26,415 nt of DNA from a virus. This document shows, one piece after another, positions 11,955-20,823 of the stretch. The translations under genes were made by a program, and so were the position numbers. The stretch spans positions 1 through 26,415 of IMG/VR virus record IMGVR_UViG_3300034105_001881; one strand, given 5' to 3'. Positions within the stretch are counted from its first letter, which is position 1. Each line of letters starts with the position of its first letter. The notes beneath the pieces were generated by a model that made no database searches, was not told the origin of the DNA, and was given only the letters and a program-made list of their open reading frames with translations.

Positions 11955-14222
11955 CTATTTATCTATTTTCTGTTTGAGGTAATCAACCTCTTGAGTCAAT
12001 TCTTTTATGGACTCAATCAATAATCCAATTAAGTTGCCGTATGATACAGACTTGACACCATCAACTTCATAAACCACTTCAGGAACAATCTCTTCAGCTT
12101 CTTGAGCAATAACACCCATACCAGGAACACCAGATTCTTTCCATGTAAAGGTTACACCTCTCAATTTATTAACCAAACTCAAAGCGTTTCCTATAGTTTC
12201 AATATCAGTTTTAAGGTTTCTATCTGAGCTCGCAAAGAAGTCTGTTGCCGTAACTCTACCTGAAGATGGATTGAAACTGAGTTTTGTTGAAGATACGGTC
12301 AATGCACCAATTGAACCGGAAGTGTTACTGGTGAAAGAAAGATATCTTGTTGCATTTGATGTCGTATCATCAGCTAAGGTGATTGAACTATTAGCTTTGC
12401 TAAACGCACTATTCGCATGTAGATATGCACTATTGGCATAAGATTCTGCCGCAGCCGAACCAATATCACTAAAAACAGTACCGTCGTTAGTGAATGTCCA
12501 TCTATCTGCTGTTTCATTCCAAATTATAGATGCATTGGCTGCAGATCCCCGATTGACAGAAACACCAGCATTTTCCGAAGGTGTAGTATTTGCTGACACA
12601 TCAGAGTTTAGTGTAATGGTGGAATCAGCCACATTCAATTCTTGAGTGTTAACTGTTGTTGTTGTTCCAGATACCGTAAAGTTACCAGTAACAGCGAAGT
12701 CACCAGTAACCGTCTGTGATGCAGAAGTCAGTTTTACAAATGTAGTATTTGCATAGTTTGTTGATGCGAGGTTATTTGCTGTCACAACAGAGTTTGTATA
12801 CAGTCTCAAATCGGTATTTGCAGTTGCAATTGCACCATCTGTGTAGTTTTTCAGATTGGTGTTTGCAGTTGCAATTGCACCATCTGTGTAGTTTTTCAGA
12901 TTGGTGTTTGCAGTTACAATCGTGGTGTCAGTATAACTCTTCAGATTGGTATTAGCAGTAACAATTGCCGTACTCAATGTGTTTGCAGCTAGTGATGAAG
13001 CAACAGTAGATTGACTTGTTGAACTGACACTATCACTAATTAAATTCGCCGTAACAATCTTGGAATAAGTGTTGTTGGCATTCAGAACATCTCGGATGTC
13101 CCAATACTTTTCTGGTTCATTCCATCGAATATGTGCGTTAGCATACGCACCTCTATTAACACCAAAGAATGAAAACCCGGAATCTAAAGGTTGTGGAGTT
13201 AAACTTCTCAGAGTAATAGATTCAGAGTCAATAGAAGTTGTACCACCAATACTCACGTTACCTGAAACTGTCATATCCGAAACAGAGAATGGGCCGGTGA
13301 CAGTAGAAGAACCTGTAAGGAAGATACTTCCATTTAAATCTGTACGACCATTAGCAACAAAAGCACCAGTTCTTGTTGTTCCTGTTGTTGTTAAATTTCC
13401 ACCAGTAACGTTAGAAGTCACCACTAAAGTTCCACCGACAGTTTCATTACCTATAATAATAACACCATTACTGACTCTTAAATCAGCGGTATGCACTAAT
13501 CCGGAAGATACAACATTACCTGTAATAACATTCTTTGTGACTTGTACATTCGATTCGACGTTCGCATCACCAAGAACACGCAGGTAATTTGTGTAAACCA
13601 ATCCATTTGTAGAAATGTTTCCGGATACTGTGTTCGATACAACGGTTAAATTTTGTCCTATAACTGCATTCGTATTAACTGTAGCGATATTTGATGTTAA
13701 ATTTGTTGTGATAGTATTAGTGATTATAGCTGTTGCAATTTGTGCTACTCCGGTATTTACATACAATACTGTGCCGGCATTAGCAAGATAAAGGTTTCTG
13801 TTTACTCTAGCGTCTCTACCAACAACAATATCCAAATTAGCTGTTAAGTTATTTGTGGTTGTCATGTTTGTAATAGTTATATTACTGTTGACAACCGCAT
13901 TATTGGAAACAAGTAGTGAGTTTCCTGGACCTAAAAGAGATAGCACTCCACCAATACTGACATTGCCTTTGGCGATAGGAGCTGATCCTACTGAAATGTC
14001 TCCTGAAATTGTAACATCTTTCTGAAACAAAGCATTGTTGGATACCTGCAAAGCAGTTCCATTTGATGTTATGACTAAACTACTGTTTCCAGATAAGGTT
14101 AAAACACCATTGGACTTAACATAATTTCCAGTTTCTAATGAATTCAGCGAATTCGCCGATTGATTAGTTTGTATTCTCCACTCGTCAATAGTGTTTGTTC
14201 TGGATATAATTGGAATTGGCAT
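11955..14222 (-). CDS. Tail fibre protein with S74 chaperone domain (755 aa)
   Basis: The start is the ATG at 14222 with AGGAC six bases upstream. After MPIPIISRTNTIDEWRIQTN comes a long array of beta repeats of the SGNVTVGGTLVVTSNVTGGN type. Two modules of the form VNRGxxANxxIxWNE with a following W lie at about residues 328-378 and 528-588. Between them is a four-unit 15-residue repeat (TANTNLKNYTDGAIA). Residues 666-755 are an S74 domain (SDRNLKTDI with Ser666 and Lys671; GVIAQEAEEIVPEVV; VSYGNLIGLLIESI; terminal coiled coil). The protein would trimerise, fold on the chaperone and release it by self-cleavage. Base composition is like the baseplate genes, unlike the fibre genes further left, so this may be the older resident fibre of the lineage. 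Confidence 0.9.
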   Translation of the reverse strand: MPIPIISRTNTIDEWRIQTNQSANSLNSLETGNYVKSNGVLTLSGNSSLVITSNGTALQVSNNALFQKDVTISGDISVGSAPIAKGNVSIGGVLSLLGPGNSLLVSNNAVVNSNITITNMTTTNNLTANLDIVVGRDARVNRNLYLANAGTVLYVNTGVAQIATAIITNTITTNLTSNIATVNTNAVIGQNLTVVSNTVSGNISTNGLVYTNYLRVLGDANVESNVQVTKNVITGNVVSSGLVHTADLRVSNGVIIIGNETVGGTLVVTSNVTGGNLTTTGTTRTGAFVANGRTDLNGSIFLTGSSTVTGPFSVSDMTVSGNVSIGGTTSIDSESITLRSLTPQPLDSGFSFFGVNRGAYANAHIRWNEPEKYWDIRDVLNANNTYSKIVTANLISDSVSSTSQSTVASSLAANTLSTAIVTANTNLKSYTDTTIVTANTNLKNYTDGAIATANTNLKNYTDGAIATANTDLRLYTNSVVTANNLASTNYANTTFVKLTSASQTVTGDFAVTGNFTVSGTTTTVNTQELNVADSTITLNSDVSANTTPSENAGVSVNRGSAANASIIWNETADRWTFTNDGTVFSDIGSAAAESYANSAYLHANSAFSKANSSITLADDTTSNATRYLSFTSNTSGSIGALTVSSTKLSFNPSSGRVTATDFFASSDRNLKTDIETIGNALSLVNKLRGVTFTWKESGVPGMGVIAQEAEEIVPEVVYEVDGVKSVSYGNLIGLLIESIKELTQEVDYLKQKIDK
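11956..11963 (-). promoter_or_regulatory. Candidate T4-type late promoter (GATAAATA)
   Basis: On the minus strand GATAAATA overlaps the stop codon of the fibre gene and lies 21 bases before the TTG start of the 109-residue gene. This fits the T4/cyanophage late consensus NATAAATA with a short leader that would include the AAAGGA ribosome binding site. The 7-base core occurs by chance in A+T-rich DNA; the position is the main support. Confidence 0.4.
12774..12965 (-). repeat. Four-unit 45-bp tandem repeat in a fibre gene
   Basis: Units encode the 15-residue sequence TANTNLKNYTDGAIA with variations. Two neighbouring units, 12817-12861 and 12862-12906, are identical over all 45 bases, which indicates recent duplication or correction between units. 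The repeat probably forms a coiled or helical stalk linking two beta modules of the fibre. Confidence 0.88.
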
Positions 14223-14230
14223 TTATAGTC

Positions 14231-14461
14231 CTAATCTGTTTGTTTTACTAGTTGTTTCAATAAAGATTTAATGTCGGATATGTCAGAACTCAACGACTCG
14301 ACCTTATTCTTCAACATATTTATTTCATCATTTTTTGAATTTATCCGACTCGCAAGTTTTTTGCGAGCTTCGTTTTCTTCAATGGCGGAACGGTTGACGG
14401 TCAATAATGCTTTGTTTTTAGTATCTTTCACAAATTGACCGCCTTCTACCTTTACTAACAT
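14231..14461 (-). CDS. Small coiled-coil protein following the DUF4815 gene (76 aa)
   Basis: The ATG at 14461 lies one base after the stop of the DUF4815 gene (TGATATG) and has GGAAG six bases upstream; a TTG start 21 bases earlier would lie inside the previous gene and lacks support. The protein starts MLVKVEGGQFVKDTKNKALL, continues with NEARKKLASRINSKNDEINM and ends with a heptad-like coiled coil (VESLSSDISDIKSLLKQLVK). I recognise this kind of short protein next to the large DUF4815-type gene in other T4-like phages but know no assigned function. Tight coupling to the DUF4815 gene suggests a partner, chaperone or connector for that protein. Confidence 0.82.
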   Translation of the reverse strand: MLVKVEGGQFVKDTKNKALLTVNRSAIEENEARKKLASRINSKNDEINMLKNKVESLSSDISDIKSLLKQLVKQTD

Positions 14462-14462
14462 A

Positions 14463-17400
14463 TCATTCTTCCGGCAAAGCAATAACTCTCAAATCTTTAA
14501 CCTTAGGAATGACCGAAGGATCACCCGAAGTCATTACAATTTTTATTGAGAATGATTTGAAATTATCATAAGTGACACCATTTTGTCCTACATATGAGAT
14601 TTGATTTGTTACCAGAGAAGGTCGATACTCATATTCTCTATAATCGCTTGTAGTCTTAGATGGTGTTACAGTAGGTTTTACACTTTCCATTTTAAAATAT
14701 GGCCGATCTTTCAAAGGAGTAGGATCGTCCGATGATAACACTTTATAAAATACATGAACCTCTGTTGTGCTAGGTTTATTGGCGGCGAGATAAACTCTCA
14801 AATCGCCTGCATCAAATCCATCAGCCAAAGTGATTGGTTTAGTGATATATCTAGCATCACAAGGACCGCCCGTAGAATCAAATTCACTGTTCAGAACAAT
14901 TTCTCCATTTGTTCCTGTGGAAGTGTTAATTGAAATGTCGAAATCATCAATGTAAGATGTACCAGAAGCTGCAACGTTCACACTTAAGATACTTCCGTTA
15001 GCATCGACAATCAAGTTGACATTTGCACCAGAACCTGATGTAGAATTCACAGTAATGGTATCTGTATTAGCATAACCAGTACCTGAAGAGATAATGTTAA
15101 AATCTTCTAGTTCTATTTCCGAATTATCGATGAAATTTTCCCATATATTCACATAAAGACTTTCTAGTGATATAATAGGCGTAATAGCCTTATCGTTAGA
15201 ACTCATCTGTATCTGTACGGCAAAATCACCTTTATTCTGCAATTCTTTTCTGCGGTTACCAACAACATATCTGTCATCTTCACCCATAGAATAGATCACC
15301 GAAGGTGAAAACTGTCTCAGTGAAGTTTCTATTGCTTGATCCACTGGTTTAGCCGCAAAGTAGTGATATACCGAAATAGGAGCGTTCGACAATGGTTCGA
15401 TTGAAGTTTCGATAACTCTAAATTTATCAAAAACATACTTTATATCTGTGGCTTGGTTTTCAACAGTAAATAAAGCTGAACCCTCAGCGAATCTACAACG
15501 ATTCAAACTAAATGTAATATCTTCGTTGATGTATGGAACATACTCCATGGCATTTTGTGATTTATACATTGTGCCAACATATGGGTTAATAGAAACAAAT
15601 TCGTTTCGAAGTGTAGTCTGTCCTTTTTCTGCAACCCACAAAGTATATTCAGGAGAATCAGTTTTAACAACAAAAGCATACATTCCTGGTTTTAAGAAAA
15701 CAGGACTAAAAAACTCAAAATTTGTTTTTGTTGAAGGATCACTTAAAGAAGGATTTTCTGAAACTACAATCTCTGAAGGATACTTTGTAATCTTTGTTTC
15801 TGGATACCAGAAATCACTATGTGGTGTTGCGTTTACGGTAGGCCTAATTTCAACCGAGAGAGGAATATTATCATCATCTTTATTTCTGAAGTAAAGATCA
15901 ATATCGGAAAGGAATATACCGTTAGGATAAACTTGTGGATCGACAAAAAATGTCTGAGCTAAAGGATCACCACCGCCAGCATCACCGCCAGCAAATCCAT
16001 CAACCGGGTCATCAGCTCTTGTAGTATCGTTTACGAACACGGTTACAGTATTGGTTATAACTTGTGTCTGAACTTCTTTTACGATAACAGTTTCAATGAC
16101 GGTGTTGGTTATAACTTCTTTTACTACTGGAGGAAGTACAGTAGTTGTTTCAGATGAACTTTCTACAGATGAAGAAATTAGTTGATTTGATGTTTGTACT
16201 CCAACAAATTTATTTTCAACACCAACATTATATACAGTATCAACGAGATTGGTTTTGTTTACTTTTATACCAGAAGATACAAAAGTATGTTCACAGTAAG
16301 AAGTGGATTCTTTGTCAAAACTATTGTTGAAGGAATCTGTTATTCTAAGAGTTCTTTCACCGGATCGGAATGTAGCCAAAGGAGGATAGAATGCACCAGA
16401 TACTTGACCAAGCAAGTTTGAACGATTTGATCCAAAACTATATGTGTATGAACTTCCTACTAAGGCTGAAAGGTCACCATTAACTGTAGCAACTTTTGTG
16501 GAGACATTATAAGAAGTGATGACCCACCCAGCATTTAGACCTGTTGAAGATCCTGTCTCATGTATAATATAAATTACATTGCCAGAAATGTTTGAAGATG
16601 GACCATCAGATTGTAAAGTGATAGTATTCGAAGTTAAGTTCTGAGTTACACCAGATTGGTGTGTGATTACCTGACTCACGTTTGCAACACTAATACTATC
16701 CAAACCAAACAATTTTTTATTGGTTAATGATTTGCCCGTTTCATTAATAATGTAAACATTATTGGATCCAGCTACATATTCTGTGGCTGTAATTGTAGCA
16801 ATCGAAAAATTTGATCCACCAGAATTATAACTTGCAAGATTGGCACTTAAATCTGAAGTCGTGTTCGCAATAAGTACTTTTTCACCAACTTTAAATCCAA
16901 AAGCATTATCTAGTGTAATTTTATTAGGAACTACAGTATACTGATAAACGGGTGTGCCGTCAAAGAAAGAATAGAATACAGAATTCGGTCTCAGCTTTTC
17001 GGAAGAAAATATAATTTGTTGCGGTTTCAAGTAAGGCTGTATAGCTAAATCTGTTACATAGTTACCTAAATTTGTCTCGGATGAAGATGTTGTAATTTGG
17101 TCTTGGAATAATTCAGCTCCTTTTGACAAAAACACTTCATCGCCAGTAGTTTTGATTGTGGTCCAAACACCACCAGCTCCAGCACTATTAGTGAGGTCTA
17201 CAGTTAGTTCCGTAGTTTCTGTATTAACTGTATTTGTTGTAAACCATTTAGAATCTACAGTTCGTGCAAAAGGACTATTTTTATCATATGCCCATTGTGG
17301 ACTTTGATCGGAAATATACTTGTATGCATCATTAATGAACGAGAAAGCTGTATCTAACCCCTGTGTGGAATTCATAACAACTTTGGCATTAACATTCGTG

Positions 17401-20400
17401 TCAACATCAGACGAAAATTCAGGAAACAACTTTAAGTTTCCTAAGAAGTTTGCAAACAATGCTCCAGCAACCGGAACAGATTTTGTGGAAAATCTTTGGC
17501 TAGCCAATTGAGTTTTTGTATAATCCAGCATCAGAACTTTCTTGTCACCGGATCCAACAAGTTTATAAGGTCCACCAAGTTTCAGTGGATTAATTTCCAT
17601 CTTAACCGTTCTCATGAGAGAAGCTGGCATTAACGAAGAATTATCGATCAAACATCGATTGTCAAAACCTACTTCACCATATGTTGCCTGAGCATCAATT
17701 GTGGTGAAGTTGTCAACCAGAATGCCATATTTGGATCTTTCCAAACCATTGCCATCTAAAATTTTCGTAGAAGCTGCATTTTTCTCTAATGAATTGAGCG
17801 CCACATAGTATTCAAGACCTTTAATTCTGTTATCGAATTTATTAAGATCACGCATAGTATATCTGCGATTCTCTTTGAACTCAACTCTAATATCTTTAAC
17901 CGATTCAGTATAAGCTGGAACATATAAAGTATAAAGCTTCATATCATCTGGACCAATAGGAGAGGCCTTTGGAGATATTGAAGATTTACCAGAAACTACA
18001 GCAAATTCTTTTGAGGGTTTTACAACAATTTGATCGATTCTACTCAAATAATATTCAAATGAAGAAACAGCTGTAAAATCTGGATCAGGATTAACTGCAC
18101 CGGATAATGTCGAACCACCGATAGACCTTGTAGGCCTAAAGTCGTATGCTGAACGTAGTGATGTTAATCTATTATCTTCTTTATTATTAAATTTAGAAAT
18201 CTGATCATAAGTAAAATTCGATCCAACTTTCAAGTAAGAGTCTACCGTAAACAATCCATCGTTTTGTGGTGATGGTGCTGATTGATGTTTTAGGTAACGA
18301 TACTGTACATAAATTTTACCTTTAGGTGAACTGTAACCACGTTTAAGTTTAATTGTCGCATGGTCGTAATGGGTTTTTCTTTGACCATTATCAAATTCAT
18401 AATAATCAGTAACATCATTTGAAGAACTGGTTAGCATTGCTGTTGTTACGTTCTGAGTTAGTGATCTAGAATCAATAATTTTTACAATCTCATATACATC
18501 AGGCACTTGTAAACTTACAGCAACACCAGGTGTTCTTAAATTCTTCAGAGTGTCGGTGTTATCGAAAAATGTCGATCCGATATCATTGAATACCCATCCA
18601 CTACCAGAAACGGCAGTTTTAACCGAGGAGTTTGCAGCATTTAAAGTTGTGCCTGCTATATCCAGTTCATAAGGAACCCTAGTGTGCAGGTCAACTCCGG
18701 CATTAATAGGAATATACTGTTTACCTCTAATTGCACCTGTTGAGGAATTTTCTGCATTATTAACCTTAGATGTGATCAACAAATCCGCTCTTACACCAGT
18801 CGCTCGAACATTAATTGTAAATGTTGTTGAACTCACGGCCGTGACGGTGAAATTGTTGTTAGCTAAACTTAATACCGTATTAGGAGTAATACCGTAAGTT
18901 GCATTACTTGCTGAATCTGAACGAATAAAACAGATGATATTGTTAAGTATAACAGAATCAGAAATTGTTCCTGGTGAACCAGAGAATGCAAAAGTATCTG
19001 TTCCTTCAGCTGTGATAGTTATGATTCCATCGCCACCAGAAACTTTATTTCCGTAAAATTTTCTAGCATAAAAATCCAAGTTGTTGATTGTACCATCTTT
19101 CATTGCCACATAAGGAAAATCAAAGACTAAGCTATTTCTCGAAGGTTCATTGACATATGCATCACCAGTAACCAAATCTTTCGAATCCGAATTTACATTG
19201 CCGGCAAAAGTGATCGATCCATCTTTGTAAACAATAGATTCAGCCACTTTAAAGTCGGAATCAATCGAAAATGTATTCGATGTTGGTGTGAAAGGAAGAG
19301 CAGTACTTAGAGTAATGGTTTGACTTACACTGTTTGACTGTAAAATTGATATCGGAGAAACTCCAGAACCACTTGTGTCTGTTATTCTAAAATACATTCC
19401 AGCATAAGCATTAGCTGATGCTGTTGTAGAAAATGTTGTTGGCAAATTAATTACAGTGTTGCTTGAACCAGCTCGTGTTGTTCCAGTAATTGACGATGCA
19501 GAAGAATCAAAAACATGCACATAAAATGAGTGTGTATTACCCAAATCTGAAGATGTTGCATCATTATATTTCATCATATTGGCTCGTAGAGAACCAACTT
19601 TAGTTGATGTATATGTTGCTGTTGTTGAAACATTTACTTGTGAATATGGTACACAGTGTACATCCAACAGAGGATATGAAGAAATATCCAATGTTCCAAA
19701 AATATTATCCAGTACAACATAACTCGAATAATTTGTTGGCATATCATATTCTTCAACTGTCGCAGTGTCACGACCTCTGTTGATTGGAATCAAAGTTGGT
19801 GCAATTGTTTGAAATTCATATCCACCAACATAGGCCTTACCTGGATCTAAGGATGCAGTAAATGTTCCGTTCGCAGCATCACCCTCTTCGAGAGAGATTA
19901 CAAAGGGATCTACGGTGTAATTACCGGATTCGTCATATGTTCTGCGAGCGAGAGTTTTCTCGATTTCATTGTAAATTGGATATTCAAGTTCTTTTGTTTT
20001 GATACCATTAACCAATCGAATAACTTCGATGAATGATGAATCGTCGGCGCTATCCAAGGTTCTCTTTGAAAGAGTGGTTGCAACTTTATATCGTGTAGCA
20101 CCTGGTGCTTGAAAGTTAAATGAACCTTGAGCAGGATCTAAAAGACCTGTATCATCAATCTCATCAACGATAGTATCTTCAAATTCAATACCAATTTTAT
20201 ATGATGGGTTTACGTTGTTGGTTAATGCATTATAACCGGTTCGGTAAAATAATTCTAGAACTAAAAATTGTGGAACAACTTTAACAAATTGACCTTTAAA
20301 GTAGTATACGCCGTCTTGAATACTGGCAACATACGATTTACCAACTGCACTATTAGTTCTTGCTTGTGCAAAAATGTTTTGGCCAAAGATTTTAAGTTCG

Positions 20401-20807
20401 TCGCTCTCGGAAAAATATTCTCCACTCAAATATTTTAATACCAAAACCGGAGCATTGCTATCTGAAACATCAACAGCTATAACCTTTGCTCTTACCGATT
20501 TTGTGGTGTTGTATGATATGACTAATTTATCAACAAACACTTCAGGATTGATATCAACTCCATTATATTGACTTTGTAATATCAAATAATTACATCTGTC
20601 ATCCAAAGAAATTTTACCACCAACAATAGGACTACCACTTTTAAAGATGTGGTTTCCAAATTTCTCAATTTGATTTGAGAGAATTGTTTGTAGTTGTGTG
20701 AGTTCTCTAGCCTGTACAGAATATCCAGGCCGGAATAAAACTCGCATGAAGTTGTCATCTTCATTGAAATCGTCAAAATATGGGTCGTAATTGAAAAGAG
20801 TGGTCAT
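14463..20807 (-). CDS. Very large DUF4815-type virion structural protein (2114 aa)
   Basis: The start is the ATG at 20807 with GAGGA four bases upstream. The N-terminus (FNYDPYFDDFNEDDNFMRVL, FRPGYSVQARELTQLQTILS, QIEKFGNHIFKSGSPIVGG) is the hallmark of the DUF4815 family of phage virion proteins. About residues 980-1070 contain RYTMRDLNKFDNRIKGLEYY and then GILVDNF, a segment typical of these proteins. Residues 1561-1593 are a Val/Thr-rich repeat (VVKEVITNTV twice in variant form), followed by a Gly/Asp linker and then DPLAQTFFVDPQVYPNGIFL, a known segment before a jelly-roll-like region. Residues 1898-1967 hold the glycine-rich beta module also present in the wedge proteins. There are no catalytic motifs. 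It lies where T4 carries genes 9-12, so it may form the outer baseplate rim or fibre-attachment network; that is inference. Confidence 0.88.
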   Translation of the reverse strand: MTTLFNYDPYFDDFNEDDNFMRVLFRPGYSVQARELTQLQTILSNQIEKFGNHIFKSGSPIVGGKISLDDRCNYLILQSQYNGVDINPEVFVDKLVISYNTTKSVRAKVIAVDVSDSNAPVLVLKYLSGEYFSESDELKIFGQNIFAQARTNSAVGKSYVASIQDGVYYFKGQFVKVVPQFLVLELFYRTGYNALTNNVNPSYKIGIEFEDTIVDEIDDTGLLDPAQGSFNFQAPGATRYKVATTLSKRTLDSADDSSFIEVIRLVNGIKTKELEYPIYNEIEKTLARRTYDESGNYTVDPFVISLEEGDAANGTFTASLDPGKAYVGGYEFQTIAPTLIPINRGRDTATVEEYDMPTNYSSYVVLDNIFGTLDISSYPLLDVHCVPYSQVNVSTTATYTSTKVGSLRANMMKYNDATSSDLGNTHSFYVHVFDSSASSITGTTRAGSSNTVINLPTTFSTTASANAYAGMYFRITDTSGSGVSPISILQSNSVSQTITLSTALPFTPTSNTFSIDSDFKVAESIVYKDGSITFAGNVNSDSKDLVTGDAYVNEPSRNSLVFDFPYVAMKDGTINNLDFYARKFYGNKVSGGDGIITITAEGTDTFAFSGSPGTISDSVILNNIICFIRSDSASNATYGITPNTVLSLANNNFTVTAVSSTTFTINVRATGVRADLLITSKVNNAENSSTGAIRGKQYIPINAGVDLHTRVPYELDIAGTTLNAANSSVKTAVSGSGWVFNDIGSTFFDNTDTLKNLRTPGVAVSLQVPDVYEIVKIIDSRSLTQNVTTAMLTSSSNDVTDYYEFDNGQRKTHYDHATIKLKRGYSSPKGKIYVQYRYLKHQSAPSPQNDGLFTVDSYLKVGSNFTYDQISKFNNKEDNRLTSLRSAYDFRPTRSIGGSTLSGAVNPDPDFTAVSSFEYYLSRIDQIVVKPSKEFAVVSGKSSISPKASPIGPDDMKLYTLYVPAYTESVKDIRVEFKENRRYTMRDLNKFDNRIKGLEYYVALNSLEKNAASTKILDGNGLERSKYGILVDNFTTIDAQATYGEVGFDNRCLIDNSSLMPASLMRTVKMEINPLKLGGPYKLVGSGDKKVLMLDYTKTQLASQRFSTKSVPVAGALFANFLGNLKLFPEFSSDVDTNVNAKVVMNSTQGLDTAFSFINDAYKYISDQSPQWAYDKNSPFARTVDSKWFTTNTVNTETTELTVDLTNSAGAGGVWTTIKTTGDEVFLSKGAELFQDQITTSSSETNLGNYVTDLAIQPYLKPQQIIFSSEKLRPNSVFYSFFDGTPVYQYTVVPNKITLDNAFGFKVGEKVLIANTTSDLSANLASYNSGGSNFSIATITATEYVAGSNNVYIINETGKSLTNKKLFGLDSISVANVSQVITHQSGVTQNLTSNTITLQSDGPSSNISGNVIYIIHETGSSTGLNAGWVITSYNVSTKVATVNGDLSALVGSSYTYSFGSNRSNLLGQVSGAFYPPLATFRSGERTLRITDSFNNSFDKESTSYCEHTFVSSGIKVNKTNLVDTVYNVGVENKFVGVQTSNQLISSSVESSSETTTVLPPVVKEVITNTVIETVIVKEVQTQVITNTVTVFVNDTTRADDPVDGFAGGDAGGGDPLAQTFFVDPQVYPNGIFLSDIDLYFRNKDDDNIPLSVEIRPTVNATPHSDFWYPETKITKYPSEIVVSENPSLSDPSTKTNFEFFSPVFLKPGMYAFVVKTDSPEYTLWVAEKGQTTLRNEFVSINPYVGTMYKSQNAMEYVPYINEDITFSLNRCRFAEGSALFTVENQATDIKYVFDKFRVIETSIEPLSNAPISVYHYFAAKPVDQAIETSLRQFSPSVIYSMGEDDRYVVGNRRKELQNKGDFAVQIQMSSNDKAITPIISLESLYVNIWENFIDNSEIELEDFNIISSGTGYANTDTITVNSTSGSGANVNLIVDANGSILSVNVAASGTSYIDDFDISINTSTGTNGEIVLNSEFDSTGGPCDARYITKPITLADGFDAGDLRVYLAANKPSTTEVHVFYKVLSSDDPTPLKDRPYFKMESVKPTVTPSKTTSDYREYEYRPSLVTNQISYVGQNGVTYDNFKSFSIKIVMTSGDPSVIPKVKDLRVIALPEE

Positions 20808-20823
20808 TTAATCCTCATAACTC

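Noticed and set aside
13069-13587. 172-codon open frame on the plus strand
   Set aside because: It lies fully inside the strongly supported 755-residue fibre gene on the minus strand, has proline/valine-rich composition typical of antisense frames of Thr/Val/Asn-rich genes, and has no recognisable family.
14462-14482. TTG start seven codons upstream for the small coiled-coil gene
   Set aside because: The ATG at 14461 directly follows the previous stop and has a well-spaced GGAAG, while the TTG would overlap the DUF4815 gene and lacks a site.
15448-15894. 148-codon open frame on the plus strand
   Set aside because: It is an antisense shadow of the DUF4815 gene, and the whole locus is otherwise on the minus strand.
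20374-20571. Small open frames inside the DUF4815 gene on the plus strand (also near 16194, 17320 and 18682)
   Set aside because: All are short antisense frames without ribosome binding sites or recognisable products.
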